This document shows positions 36,183 through 47,756 of a stretch of 64,000 bases of DNA, one piece after another. Position 1 is the first letter of the stretch. The number at the start of each line of letters is the position of its first letter. Source of the stretch: Cucumis sativus (Eukaryota; Streptophyta; Magnoliopsida; Cucurbitales; Cucurbitaceae). The position numbers and the translations under genes are program-made. The notes beneath the pieces were generated by a model. The model did not search any database. It was not told the DNA's origin and saw only the letters and a list, made by a program, of their open reading frames with translations. The stretch is from contig NC_026656.2 in NCBI RefSeq assembly GCF_000004075.3, positions 13,764,001-13,828,000 on the forward strand. The letters run 5' to 3'.

Positions 36183-37970
36183 ATGAAGATAATAGGAAGA
36201 AGAAGCTGCCATGGAGATGAAAGATGTGAAGAAGAAGATAAAGAAGAGACCCAAATTGATGATGATGATGATGAAGAAGAAGAAGAAGAAGAAGAAGCAT
36301 TGTCTCTGTGTGATCTTCCTGTGAAAGAAAAGCAGCAGCCAACGAGATCGGTATCGACCACGGTCGTCGAAACTGATCAAGACTTTGATTTCAACCACTG
36401 GCGGCCGCCACCGTCTCCTATGTTGACAGCGGATGACTTGTTCTTTCAAGGACATATGCTCCCTCTACGTCTCTCATTCAGCTCTGAAAATTCCCAGAAT
36501 AATAATGGAAATTTATGGTGTAGATCGGAGTCTATGGATGGTAATAATATGTTGAGGTTTAGAAATGAAAGCACTAGTAGCAGTAGCAGTAGAAGCCATT
36601 ATTCAAGGTACGTACTTTAACCTTTCATCAAACTCATCAAATTATTTATATTAATACACTCTTTTATGGCCAACTTGTGAAAATTATTGCCTTAAATTAG
36701 GCCGGTAAATTGCAATTATTACCTCCAACTTTCATGAAAAAAAAAAAAAAAAAAGAGTATTCACCTAATTGTTGAAATTGAACCGTTGCATAGAATTGAA
36801 AGTTTAAAGGTGTTTGTAATTTGGTATTTGTTAATAAAAATTGTTAGTAAGTAATTAGAATTTGGTTATGTTAGAGTTTAATTTGTTAAACTTTCTAAAT
36901 AATCAATATGCATGTCTTTTAGAAAAAAAAAATATTTTGACAAATAATACTAAAATTTTAACAAATTTAATTAGATAAATTTGAATGATGTATTAGAGGT
37001 TAAATTCTAACTTTTTTATAATAGGATCGTTTTAATGGAAGTTTTTATTGTTAATGTTACTTTTCATAGATTTTTATCATGCATTCATTAATCGATCATT
37101 TCTTCAAACTTTTGTTTTTATCTCTAATTAAACGGTTAGAAACGACGATATTTCAAAATATTGCAAAAAAGAAAAAAAAGACCTTTAATGAAGTAGACGG
37201 CCATCTAAGTGATCAATCGTAAATTTATAGTTTTTTTTCTTTTCAAAAAGTTAATTTTTTTCTTATTTGTAGTTCACGAAGATAGACTACGATTGATGTA
37301 GAAAAACTTGTAGATAGTCCAAACGTGGAGATTTGAAATTTTTTATATCAAATTAAAGAATAATACAAATGGATGTTATGTGAAGAAGTAACAAATTTAG
37401 AAAAATTGTAGCAATTTTTGTTTAGAAAAAATATTGATGTGAACTTGTTTATGTTGTTGCAGGTCATCAAGTCTAAGTAACAATTCCATTTCCATTCCAA
37501 CAAACTCAAAGCCAAGACCTTCAAACAACAACGTTTTCCACTCTCACCCAAGTCCAACCCCCCAAATCAGATCCTTCTCAACATCCAGCCACCGGAGCCG
37601 GAGTTCCTCTCGATGGGAGTTTTTCCGACTCGGACTTCTCCGAACGCCAGGAATGGAGCTTCACGATCTCAAAACTCGCACCACTACCACAACGACGACA
37701 ACGACAACGACATCGACGGCGCATAAAACAACCGCATCAATTCTGGGTGTGGTGAGCTGCAAAAGATCAGTTGAGACAGTACCAACGACGACAGGATCGA
37801 AGAATAGAATAAGAAGGGAAAACGTTTTGGAAAACAATAAAAAGAATAACGATGATAATAAAGTTGAAATTAGGGAAAAGGAAAAGGAAAAGGAAAGAAG
37901 AGTGTCACATCGTCGAACATTTGAATGGCTAAAGCAGCTCTCGCATGCAACCTTTGGAGAAGAACAATGA
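36183..37970 (+). CDS. Acidic/basic protein resembling membrane-associated kinase regulator / DUF1645
   Basis: Exons 36183-36607 and 37463-37970 (855-bp intron) give 933 nt, 310 aa. The N-terminus is strongly acidic with an eight-residue Glu run (GAA repeat at 36271-36300). The diagnostic part is DFDFNHWRPPPSPM followed by LTADDLFFQGHMLPLRLS, the FxF...ADxLFxxGxxLPL signature that I associate with DUF1645 and MAKR/BKI1-like proteins. Serine-rich linkers and SRWEFFRLGLLRTPGMELHDLK follow. After a Thr-rich run (ACGACA repeats) comes SILGVVSCKRS, then a basic tail with RRTFEWLKQL. There is no signal peptide or membrane segment; basic-plus-acidic tracts suit peripheral membrane or nuclear location. 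Regulating receptor kinases is inference from family resemblance; the exact family is not certain. Confidence 0.8.
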
Positions 37971-39346
37971 TAATAAATTGAGCCGTTACGTTTAATTTTG
38001 ACTTAACTAACAATTTTCCTCTCCCTCATGCATGCCTTTCTCTGCTACTTTAATCATTTAAATTCCCACTTACTAATTTCGCTTTTCTCTTCCTTTTTAA
38101 TTCATTGAGACTAATTGATCGATGTAGATTTGAGCTAAGTTCAACATTTTTCTTTTATTAAAGTACGGTTTGACATACACAACATTTTATGGTTAATTAA
38201 GTTGTATTATAGAGGAGATATGTCGTCCGAAAAGATAATTTGATGGTATCTTACCTACGGTAGAGAGACTTCTTAAGACTTAGTAATATCGTGTTACTAT
38301 AGAGAGCGATATATCAAGTCATTCCAACTATCTATCACCAACGTTATTTCATGACTAAAATCTAACAAGGATAAAAGAAAACCCACAAAAGAGTTTGAAA
38401 TCAATAATAATGAATGGAAACGACATACACAGATGTAATGGTTTATGTTTAAAATAGATTTTACTTATGGTGGGGGGATGATGATTAGGTTGACTTGGGA
38501 ATTAGAAAATGATTGAGACTTTGAGTTTGTGGTGAGAGAGGAAAAGGAAAAGTATATACAATATTATGGGAAATTTTAGAAAAAGAGGAAAGTATGAGTT
38601 AAGTGGTGAGGTGGGATTTCATGATGAAGAAGGTGTGACATTTAATTTTCTTTCGTTGGTATTATTGTTTTGCTATGAAAGTGGGATTTTTATTCAAAAT
38701 AATCGTGAACTCTCACGAGGCCTAAACTACAAGTTATTATTATTTTCACACCGACAAAAAGTAAAAGCTGATATGATCGATGAACAAAAGAAAATACAGA
38801 AAGGTAGAATTTTTGTTCAAAGTTAAATGCCACAAAAACTCACCTTTTTTCATCAATATATATGGACAAACAGACAACAATTTACAGTATATGTCTCTCT
38901 TTGGACCATCAAATTTCTTTTCACAAACTTCTCTCTTTTTTCAATTTACCCATCTAATTAAACATCTCTTTTACTAACTCTACCATATTTATGTTCTTCA
39001 TTTCAACTAATTTAGATAATAAGAGATTTAAATGTGTTAGGAAAGACAGATGTTATTAAATTCAACCTAAAAAAGAGAAAGTTGTATTACTGTAAAGTTG
39101 GGTAGTTTCTATTGCTTTTATTTTTTCTTTCTGTTTCCTTTAATTTATTGTTTATGTAATATTCTTTGTATATTATTGTGAACCTGTGAGTTAGAAAAAA
39201 TTATGACTTGTGAAAGAAAGTGTGAGAGCATCTATATTTTAAGCTTTAGTTACCCTAAAGATGAATGGATTTGTCGTGAAGAGTGACAACTAATGAAAGG
39301 TGTATGAAAATAATAGTTAGGAGAGATGTAAGCTCAAATGTATATG

Positions 39347-39376
39347 ATATATATATGTGTGTGTGTGTGTGTGTGT
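39347..39376. repeat. Compound (TA)n(GT)n microsatellite
   Basis: TATATA passes directly into about ten GT units ending at 39376. Likely length-polymorphic. Confidence 0.85.
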
Positions 39377-40899
39377 AGAGAGGTATATGTTTGGCCAAAA
39401 GAGCACTTTAGAGGCTATTTTGGTTGGAAGTAGGTTTAGTGGGTGAAGAATTATTTGGAGGTGTTCATATGATCAAAGAAAGGAAGAGAATATATAGGGA
39501 CATGGGGAGCAATATGAACATATATGTAAAGATGGACATTTAGATCACTAAATGGAATCAAATCTAGTTATGATGTTGATTTGTTTGTCTGCTACCAGTA
39601 ATTATGGGAATGAATTTTCTTCTAAACAAGATAAAAAATGATGGAAGAATTATTAATAAACGTTAACATGTTTTTAGTTCTTAATTTACATTTAATGAAT
39701 GCATGGTTTAATTAAATTAGTATTTAGATTGATTAACAAGAAGCTGATCTTTTAAGTATATATTATCTATTTCAGCATTGAAAATCGAGAGTGTTCTCCT
39801 GTTCATATTATCTAAACCAACTACGTTAAAACCTTTTTATTTATATATATTTATAATGTTGGAATGTCTTGAATTTGTTATCTGACGCTAGAAACAGAAC
39901 ACACAATTAAAGTACGCACAGATTGCTCTCACTTGTTTACTACAACCCTAAAGTTTAGAGAAGTGCTTTATACAAACTTTTTAACCCTAATGGCACCTTC
40001 TCGTATTTTGAAGACCCTTTTAAATCTTCAAATGAAATATACGTGGAGTGTGATGAATATATATATATATATATATAAAAGTTAAGATGGTCCACAGGGG
40101 CAGTTGAAGGATAAAAAAGAAGAAGAAAGAATCCAAAATATTCCAAATTCAAAATGCAAATAGACAAAATTGGAGAAAACAGGTTTGAATAGGTAGAAAG
40201 ATTCCCAATAATGTGTAGAAGAATACTTCAAATTTTGTACTCAAAATAATGAGTCAAGTTGATGATGAAACATAGAGACTTTTATCCATTGGGTTTGGCC
40301 CAAAATGAGAACAATTGGACCATTGCTCACAATCTCTCTCTCAACTAAACCATGGGGTTATATTGTAAATAGATAGAATGTGATTTTTTTTCCATATTTG
40401 TTTTTTTCTTTTTCTTCGTTTTGTTATATTTGAAAATAAATTTTCTTGATAGGTATAGAGTTTCTTGATGGACAAAGACCAACAAAAGATCGTGGGCAAG
40501 ATTCATCAACAAAAATGATATTTTGATGGCAATTAATAGTTTTGGATTTATGATAAGATTATGGAAAGACCAACGAAGAAAAATGATATCTTGATGAGTA
40601 TTGTCCATAAAAAAAATCCCAAGAACCACGAAATTCAAGCTTTCATTAACGGGTTCAAATCAAAACACGATATTCATCAATAATATTCTTAATTTTTTTT
40701 TTTCTTTAACGAAGGAATGAAAAAAGATGAGTTGGAAGAAAATAATTAAAACTCGGAAGTAATATAATTAAACGGTTATTAGGTATGGTTGAATTAAAGA
40801 AGAAAAGAATAAGTAATGGTTAAAGTGGTTGGAGGGGTAGCAACTCATTAATGACTTGGCCACGTGGTTGCCGTCTGGTGGTTGGATGAAATGTGACTC

Positions 40900-40950
40900 T
40901 CCATCTCCATCTCCATCCCCATCTCTTTCTCTATCTCTATCTCTTTCCCT
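40900..40950. repeat. CCATCT / CTCTAT hexamer-type minisatellite
   Basis: Repeated CCATCT units pass into TCTTTCTCTATCTC-type units, all pyrimidine-rich on the plus strand. Short imperfect array. Confidence 0.75.
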
Positions 40951-41398
40951 ATTTATTAAAAGGTCGGTATCCTAATTCCTACATTTCACTACTCACCTCT
41001 CCTTTCTTTCTTTACTAAATCTCTACCCTTAATATCCATTTAAATATCTTCTCCTTCTTGTACTCCCTATTTTCTAAACCTAATTTCATTATATATTTCC
41101 ATTTCTTTACTCTACCTTCTCCCCTACTTTTATTTTATTGTTTAGTCTTAGTCGGTAACTGTACTTGTAATCGTAATACTGGTCGAGATAGCTAATGATA
41201 ATGGTAAAATTTGTACATGAAGTCATTCAAGAGTGTTGGAGAGAAAAAAATATGTTGTGTTTGTTGATTTTAGATTTAGTTGTGTACATATCTCATATGA
41301 TTAGTGGACTTACGAAAATAACAACAAATATAATTAAATGAAGCCAATTTCTTTGTTAGTTAACGTAGATGATTAAAAACAACAAATATGGTTGTAAC

Positions 41399-41775
41399 TG
41401 TAACGCTCTGAGTTTAGGAGGGAGACATGAATGAACTAATATCACATCTAAATAAGAGAGATCCTAATGACATGAAAGTATGGTTAAAAAAGGCTTGAAA
41501 ATAATTTTAAAAAATTACTATCTATACTAACAAGGTGCATCTTTCTTTACGGTTGCTTGATCATAGGAACCCCAAAGTTAAGCGTGCTTAGCTCGAAACA
41601 ATTATATGTTAGGTGACCTTCTGTGAATTTTTCTAGGATGCATATAAGTGATGATAAAACATTCTAAAAGAATTCATGTTGGTTTGTGGGGACGACTTTC
41701 ATTTTAATAAGTCGTTAAGACAAGTAAGAATGATGTTGGTAGGTCTGTTAGGGATCCTAGGCGTGGGGTGTTACG
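41399..41775 (+). mobile_element. Cassandra-type TRIM solo LTR carrying 5S rRNA sequence
   Basis: A 377-bp unit opens TGTAACGCTCTGAG and closes GGGGTGTTACG, near-inverted ends. It is flanked by GTAAC (41394-41398) and GTAAT (41776-41780), a 5-bp target duplication with one change. Inside, 41533-41640 resembles plant 5S rRNA: GATCATA, CCCAAAGTTAAGCGTGCTTAG (internal control box A region) and TAGGTGACCTTCTGTGAA (box C region), in the right order and roughly right spacing. An LTR with embedded 5S promoter defines the Cassandra TRIM group. No second LTR is seen nearby, so it is a solo LTR. Confidence 0.75.
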
Positions 41776-43398
41776 GTAATTCAATCATATAGTGAATATC
41801 AATCGTCCTTCGTTACAACAAGGGATGAATTTCATTTTTCATCGTTGAAGCAAGCATAGAAAATGAAAGAATGAGATTTGTTTGATGATGTTTACAATAA
41901 AGAAACAAGTTGTAAGCATATAATTAGGAACAATATATTTTTTTTATTGCATAATATATACTAACAATCTTAATACCAATAATATCTTCTACTGATTTCA
42001 TTTTCTTTCATTTGATCACTTTGTTTTACTCTTTCAATCTTTTGTAATATTCGTTTTTGTTTCCATTAGGTAATCAAATCTTACTCAATCATAATAAAAA
42101 TCAATTACAATTCATCACCACTACCATAAAATTGATTTGTTTCCAAGTTGTTAAATGGAGTATTAAACATGATTAGAAATTCATTAGCATTGTTTATTTT
42201 CATATTAATTTGTAATGAAATTGCTATAAAGAGTTTTTATATTTGTAGTTAATTTAATACAAAATAAAGACAAAAACGCCAACTCTAATATTCTAAATAG
42301 GGTCTAACAAAAATCACGAACAAAAGAAAATTACTTAACTTTTTAAAATATGGATATGGATCTTGAGTAGTGATTTTGGATCTGGATCTAGATATCACTT
42401 TTCTCTAACGAGAGATTACAGGATGTAATTACGAATTAAGAACTGGGGACCATGGTCGTTTTTTTTTTTTTTTTTTTTTTGCAAAGTGTGATACACAAAA
42501 TCAATCGTATCAAGATAGTTCCGACATATTTTTATTCCCATTGATTGATTAAACTTTCATGAGTTTAAACACATGACTTTATGTCTTTTTTCTTAGAAAA
42601 AAAAAAGAGTAAAAGTCTTTGGTACAAATAAGAATCAAACGAGGAAATAATATTAATGGTCGAGTATTCTACTATTTCTAATGTTTGTGTTGGAAATATT
42701 CATGTTCCTATAGGTACTCGACCCTAATCGGGGCAAATATTTCTTATTTAAGGGAAGTGAGGAGAGGGTCTCGTAAGAGATGAGGATGCATTTGAGGACC
42801 CAACTACATTACGATTCTTTTTAATTTATTGTTACGACAGTTTGTTACAAATAGATATAGTAAAAAGAATAAGAATATTTACTAAATATCATCCGATTTG
42901 AAATTTTGGTGAAGATGAAAAATGGAATGTGTTATTATTGGATTGTTGATGGTTATATTATTCTACCTCACAACCACACTCATAGTGATTTATGAGTTCA
43001 TGATGTGCTATTTAGTTGGTTCTTCCTGCCTTGGTTTCATTACCCATTTCTATTGAGAATATATTCACCCAATCAGTTTGGTTTTCAGTACTAAAGGTTT
43101 CTTTCTTTTTTCTTTTTGAGTTCTATAATAACAATAAAAAAAATTAAGAAAGAGTTAAAAACATCCCAATTAATTTGGTTGAATATATTAATAAAATATT
43201 GATTTTGATAGATATTTTTTAGAAAAAAAGTATAGAAACAAATAGTCAAAAACGAATATTAGGATAGTAACATCTTAAAGCTTCATGGACTCAAAAAATT
43301 TAATATTTTTTAGTACAACAATTATGAAAACGAGGATTAAACATTTCACATCTTAAAAGGAAGGTTACACCAATTATAATATATGTATTATAGGTTAG

Positions 43399-43951
43399 GA
43401 GTGTTCAAGAAATAGTTGAAAACCAAACTGATTGACAAACCAAACAACAACCGAATTGAAATCGAAAGCATGCGGTTCAATTCAGTTTGTGTTAAATTGA
43501 AACCGCTTCTTATGCGGTTTGATTCGATTAATTAGACATTAAATCGATTCTAAAACCGAACTGAACAACCTTATTTTAATATAACTTACTTTAGAGTAGA
43601 CAGTATTGGAAGTGAAACTTGAATGACATAGAGAGATGAAGACCATCCTTGGACATGCAAACCCTTATTTTCATTCTAAAAGTCGGAAAATCATGTTTTT
43701 AATTCTTATATTGGTTTAAAATTTTGCATATTATAGACAGGTATTATACAAATTAATTTAATCTATGTTTATATTTTTGTACGATTTTTATTCATGCATA
43801 AGTGGCTCAGTTTCGATTTAGTTTTATTTATGCATAAGCTACTCAGTTTCGATTTGATTTACACAGATAAGCAGTTTAGTTCGATTTTAAATGAATTTTT
43901 TTTCACTGTCATTTTAATTTCAAGCTGAACTAAACCGAACCATGAACACTC
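43399..43951. mobile_element. MITE-like element, AACCGA-rich, with inverted ends
   Basis: Begins GAGTGTTCAAG and ends CATGAACACTC (inverted with one or two mismatches). The subterminal parts are rich in AACCGAAC/GGTTCGATT-type blocks, including an internal GAAACCGCTTC...TGCGGTTTGATTC inverted pair. This layout resembles the hAT-like MITEs with GGTGTTCATGGTTCGG ends that are common in plants. Target duplication is unclear (only TTAG is shared), so the class is inferred. Confidence 0.5.
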
Positions 43952-44283
43952 TTAGTCAACGGAGGCTCGTCTCCTCAATTTTATGCTTACAGTACCACTA
44001 TCATTAGCTAGTGAAGTTAGTCTTCTGCAGACCCCTTGCTTTTATATATATATATATATTTGATTAGATTATTGGATGGTAAATTAAGAATTATAAAAAG
44101 AGAATAAAAGTATATAAGGATTGATAAAGTAGAACGGGGAGCAGTGGATAGAAACCCGGACACAACGATATTATCTGTGTAATATAAATATGTGTGACTA
44201 TGGAGATGCCTCGTCGTCCACCGGAATAAATAACAACCCATCAAGAAAACGCAAACGCAACAGTTTTTCTTCAAAATCAAAGC

Positions 44284-46460
44284 ATGGGAATCGCGGAGGA
44301 TGCTCAGAATGTGAAGGTAATAGGGGCCGGACAGCAGATTGTGGTTCTAGGGCATGGATTCGGAACAGATCAATCGGTGTGGAAACACCTAATTCCACAT
44401 CTACTTGATGATTACAAGGTAATTTTGTACGATAACATGGGTGCCGGAACTACTAATCCTGATTATTTCGATTTCGAGCGGTACAGAACTCTTGAAGGCT
44501 TTGCTTATGATCTTCTCGCCATTTTGGAAGAACTTCATGTTGATTCCTGTGTGTTTCTTGGTCACTCTGTTTCCGCCATGATCGGCGCCCTTGCTTCCAT
44601 TACTCGCCCTGATCTCTTCCAGAAGATTATTATGCTCTCACCTTCCCCAAGGTACTTTCATTCCCCCCCTCCCCCCTGCCTCCCTACTGCCGGTATGGAA
44701 TTTTTTGGTTTAATTATTGTTTTTTTATATAAATTTTTTGTGGTTAAGATGATGTGTAAACGTAGGAATAAATCATGACGTATGCGTTTTTTTAATTTTT
44801 AATTCATTATTGATAATTAAATTTAATTTATTTGCCTTCCAACTAAAATTTATTATTAATGTAATTTTTTGTATTCCATTATTATTTTGTTAAATCCATA
44901 TAGTTGCAATTGCAAATGTCACTTTTTTTTAATTCAATTAGGTTTGATAATTATTTGCGTTTTTTTTTTCATTTTTTAAATTAAGCTTAAACTATATTTT
45001 CATCGGTTTCTTTTTAAACGGAAGAAATGGACGAATCATTCACACTAAAATAAATTAAAATATTTACAAGCTATAGCAAAATTTTAGTTTCTATCATTGA
45101 TAGCCTTCAATCACTGTAGCATATCAATGACTATCAGTGATAACTATAGCTTATTTTTATCAAATTTGTTATTTTTAAAAATTTTCCTATTTTTATTATT
45201 TATTCCTAAATTTTTTAAATTTTATTTTGTTTTTTTTTTTTAATTTGGTAAGAATTCAAATGTTTGAATTTGAATTACAAAATTAAAATATAGCATACAT
45301 CAATATGTGTTTAACTCGACTTATATTATCAACTTCAAAATCAAATGTTCAAATCTTTTACCTTTATAAAAAAAATATATGTATGTTTGAAAGCTATTTA
45401 TGATTTTACGTATTCTTTGTTCGGAGTTTGAAAGCTATTTATGATTTTACATAATGGGAGGTAACTTATTTTAATGTGAATAAAATAAGAAAAAGACACA
45501 AGTTTGAGAGGACTGTGTTTGAGATTTTAATAAAAACAAAGAGGGTGTAAGGTAATCTTTATGGAAATAATTATCTAATAGTTTTACCTTTTAGTATAGA
45601 AAAAGAATTTTGAAATGATAGTAAAATCTTTGACATTTGTAGAAATAATTTTTTTATTTTTGTTTGTATGTGGTGGAAAGTTGTAAAGTTTGACCAACAT
45701 TTCAATAATTCTTTAGAAAAGAATGTGTTTTCTTTTCAAAAAGTGCAAATAACTTTTTATAAAGCTTTATTATTATAAATCACGACTAAATTAGGGAAGA
45801 AAATGTTTCAATTGGCTTTTTTAAAACCAGAGTTTGGGACTTACTATGATACGAAAATTTGAGGCCATGAATTTGTTGTTATAATTTGTGATTATTATTG
45901 TCTCATTTTATAATATGAAGTTCGTGTATGGTGTGCAAACTTTTTTTTAAATAGTAACTCATTCGACCGAAATTTTAAAATTCAATTCCTTTATAAATAC
46001 TTATATTTTTCACAGGTATTTAAACGATGAAAACTACTTTGGAGGCTTTGAGCAAGAAGATCTAGAGCAGTTATTCCAAGCAATGCAGTCAAATTACAAG
46101 GCTTGGTGCTCTGGTTTTGCCCCGCTAGCTGTTGGTGGCGACATGGACTCTGTTGCAGTTCAAGAGTTTAGTCGAACTCTATTCAACATGCGTCCAGACA
46201 TAGCGTTGAGTGTGGCGCAGACCATCTTTCAAAGTGACATGAGAAACATACTTAGCTTCGTTACCGTCCCTTGTCACATCATCCAAAGTATGAAGGACAT
46301 GGCGGTTCCAGTGGTCGTTTCAGAGTACCTCCACCGCAACCTCGGTGGCAACTCAATTGTTGAAGTCATGGAGTCAGACGGGCACTTGCCACAACTAAGC
46401 TCCCCTAATACCGTGATTCCGGTGCTTCTTAAGCATATTAAGTACGACATTGCAACCTAG
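44284..46460 (+). CDS. KAI2: KAI2 karrikin / KL receptor (alpha/beta-hydrolase)
   Basis: Receptor-hydrolase of the karrikin and KAI2-ligand pathway. After binding, it works with the F-box protein MAX2 to target SMXL/SMAX1 repressors, in cytosol and nucleus, and controls germination, seedling light responses and mycorrhiza. Exons 44284-44651 and 46016-46460 give 813 nt, 270 aa, exactly the usual length; the single intron splits the codon for Arg123 and is 1364 bp. The catalytic triad is intact: S95 in GHSVS, D217 in MKDMAVP, H246 in SDGHLPQL. Pocket residues visible include F26, V96, Y124, F134, L139, F157, F174, F194 and A219, matching KAI2 rather than D14. Position 190 is Ala and 218 is Met, where I recall Gly and Leu in Arabidopsis. 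Confidence 0.97.
45060..45185. repeat. Dispersed GATAGA/TCTATC repeat copy in KAI2 intron
   Basis: TCTATCATTGATAG, then CACTGTAGC, ATCAATGACTATCAGTGATAAC and TTGTTATTTTT flanks, beginning with ATAGCAAAATTTTAG. Same family as the copies at 25620-25945 and 34640-34790. A nearby 25-bp phrase GTTTGAAAGCTATTTATG... is also duplicated at 45385 and 45427. Confidence 0.45.
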
Positions 46461-47756
46461 TTTTGTTGTTACGAGTGTGTATATATATTATGTTTTTATT
46501 TTCTTTCATCCATGATTTGTTAGGAATGGATGTTTGGGAAACTTTACTCCATGTCGCTTCCTTCTTATGCCAATAACGTAATTGTGTTCGGGACTTCTCA
46601 TTTTAGTTTTTGAAATTTGAGCCTATTTGATTTTCTATCCATTGTTTCATCGATAACATTGTTACAAATGCAATAATAAATTTAGAGGTAGAAAGAAAAT
46701 TTCTATACACTTGAATTTTAAGTTGAAGTAATTACCAAATAAATGTCTTAAATACCATTAATGTAAAAAAATTAAATGGCTCCATAACCCCTCTTTTGTC
46801 CACGAATGAATTGTTTTTTCTTAAAAAATCATCTCAACAGAGTAAAATGCATACTTTATTCAAGTTCAACTCTTGTCGTCCATTGCAAATAGATTTTATT
46901 ATATTTATACTTCTTTAAAGTGTTAATATACATTTAATTATTATTATTCTCTAAAAGTTCCACAATTTGCAATTACCTATCTATTATAAATTGTTTTAGA
47001 GTTTATATTTTATTTTTTTTAAGAAAATTAAAAAATTTGGAAGAACAATTTTCTAGGAGTTTGATGCAACAAAAACATAAGAAGTTGAAGATGATAAAGC
47101 ATACAGAGGAAAAAAAAAAACCATAACACAGAATCCATGTCCAGTGTTGTATATATCAAATCAAGATAGCAATAATAGACATAAATTTTGAAAAACAAAA
47201 ACAAAAAGCGAAATGGTTATTGAATATTTTGAAAGAAAAAAAATGTATGTTTCATTCTTAAAATTTCTCTAAATTTTAAAATATTATATTTTCGTCGTTT
47301 ATTTTAATTCAAAATCTAAGCCTATATATATTAATAGAGTGATTTCAAAATAATTAGAATCACTTTTGGTATAAAATCATTTTAGAAAATACTTTAAATC
47401 ATGCAAAATCATATCATCTTGAAGTGTGTGAGTAAAAATAAAATTGATTTAGAACCATCCATGTACAAGTCACGGGAAAATGCAATAACTAATTTAAAAT
47501 CACACTCGGAAGGGCGAGTAGCATAAACAATAGATAGAAACTAAACTGAAAAAACGAGATATGAAAATGGTAATAAACACTTTTTACCATTAAATTAAAA
47601 TGAAAACCAAAATTACCAAAACCTCTTTTAAGGCCAAAGTCACAAAGTCTCTTCAAAGTTGATATTATAAAGTATTATTGAAAGAAAGAAGATGAACATA
47701 ACAAGAAGAAGAAGAAGAAGAAGAACAAACACTAAACGCCATTATCCCTAAAAAAT
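46461..47756. other. Intergenic between KAI2 and the X8 gene (converging 3' ends)
   Basis: AT-rich 1.3 kb with an A-run at 47109-47120 and (GAA)n at 47703-47725. No gene, RNA gene or clear element seen. Confidence 0.6.

Larger units (their letters stand above)
37971..44283. other. Intergenic, 6.3 kb
   Basis: AT-rich spacer with a TA/GT microsatellite at 39347-39376, (AT)n at 40056-40076, a CCATCT/TCTATC hexamer tract at 40900-40950, a Cassandra-type LTR (41399-41775), a poly-T run at 42460-42480 and a 553-bp MITE (43399-43951). A (TA)n stretch lies at 44042-44060. No host gene is supported. Confidence 0.55.

Noticed and set aside
42700-42800. Phrase GGTACTCGACCCTAATCGGG as possible retroelement remnant
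   Set aside because: Too short and isolated to assign to a family.
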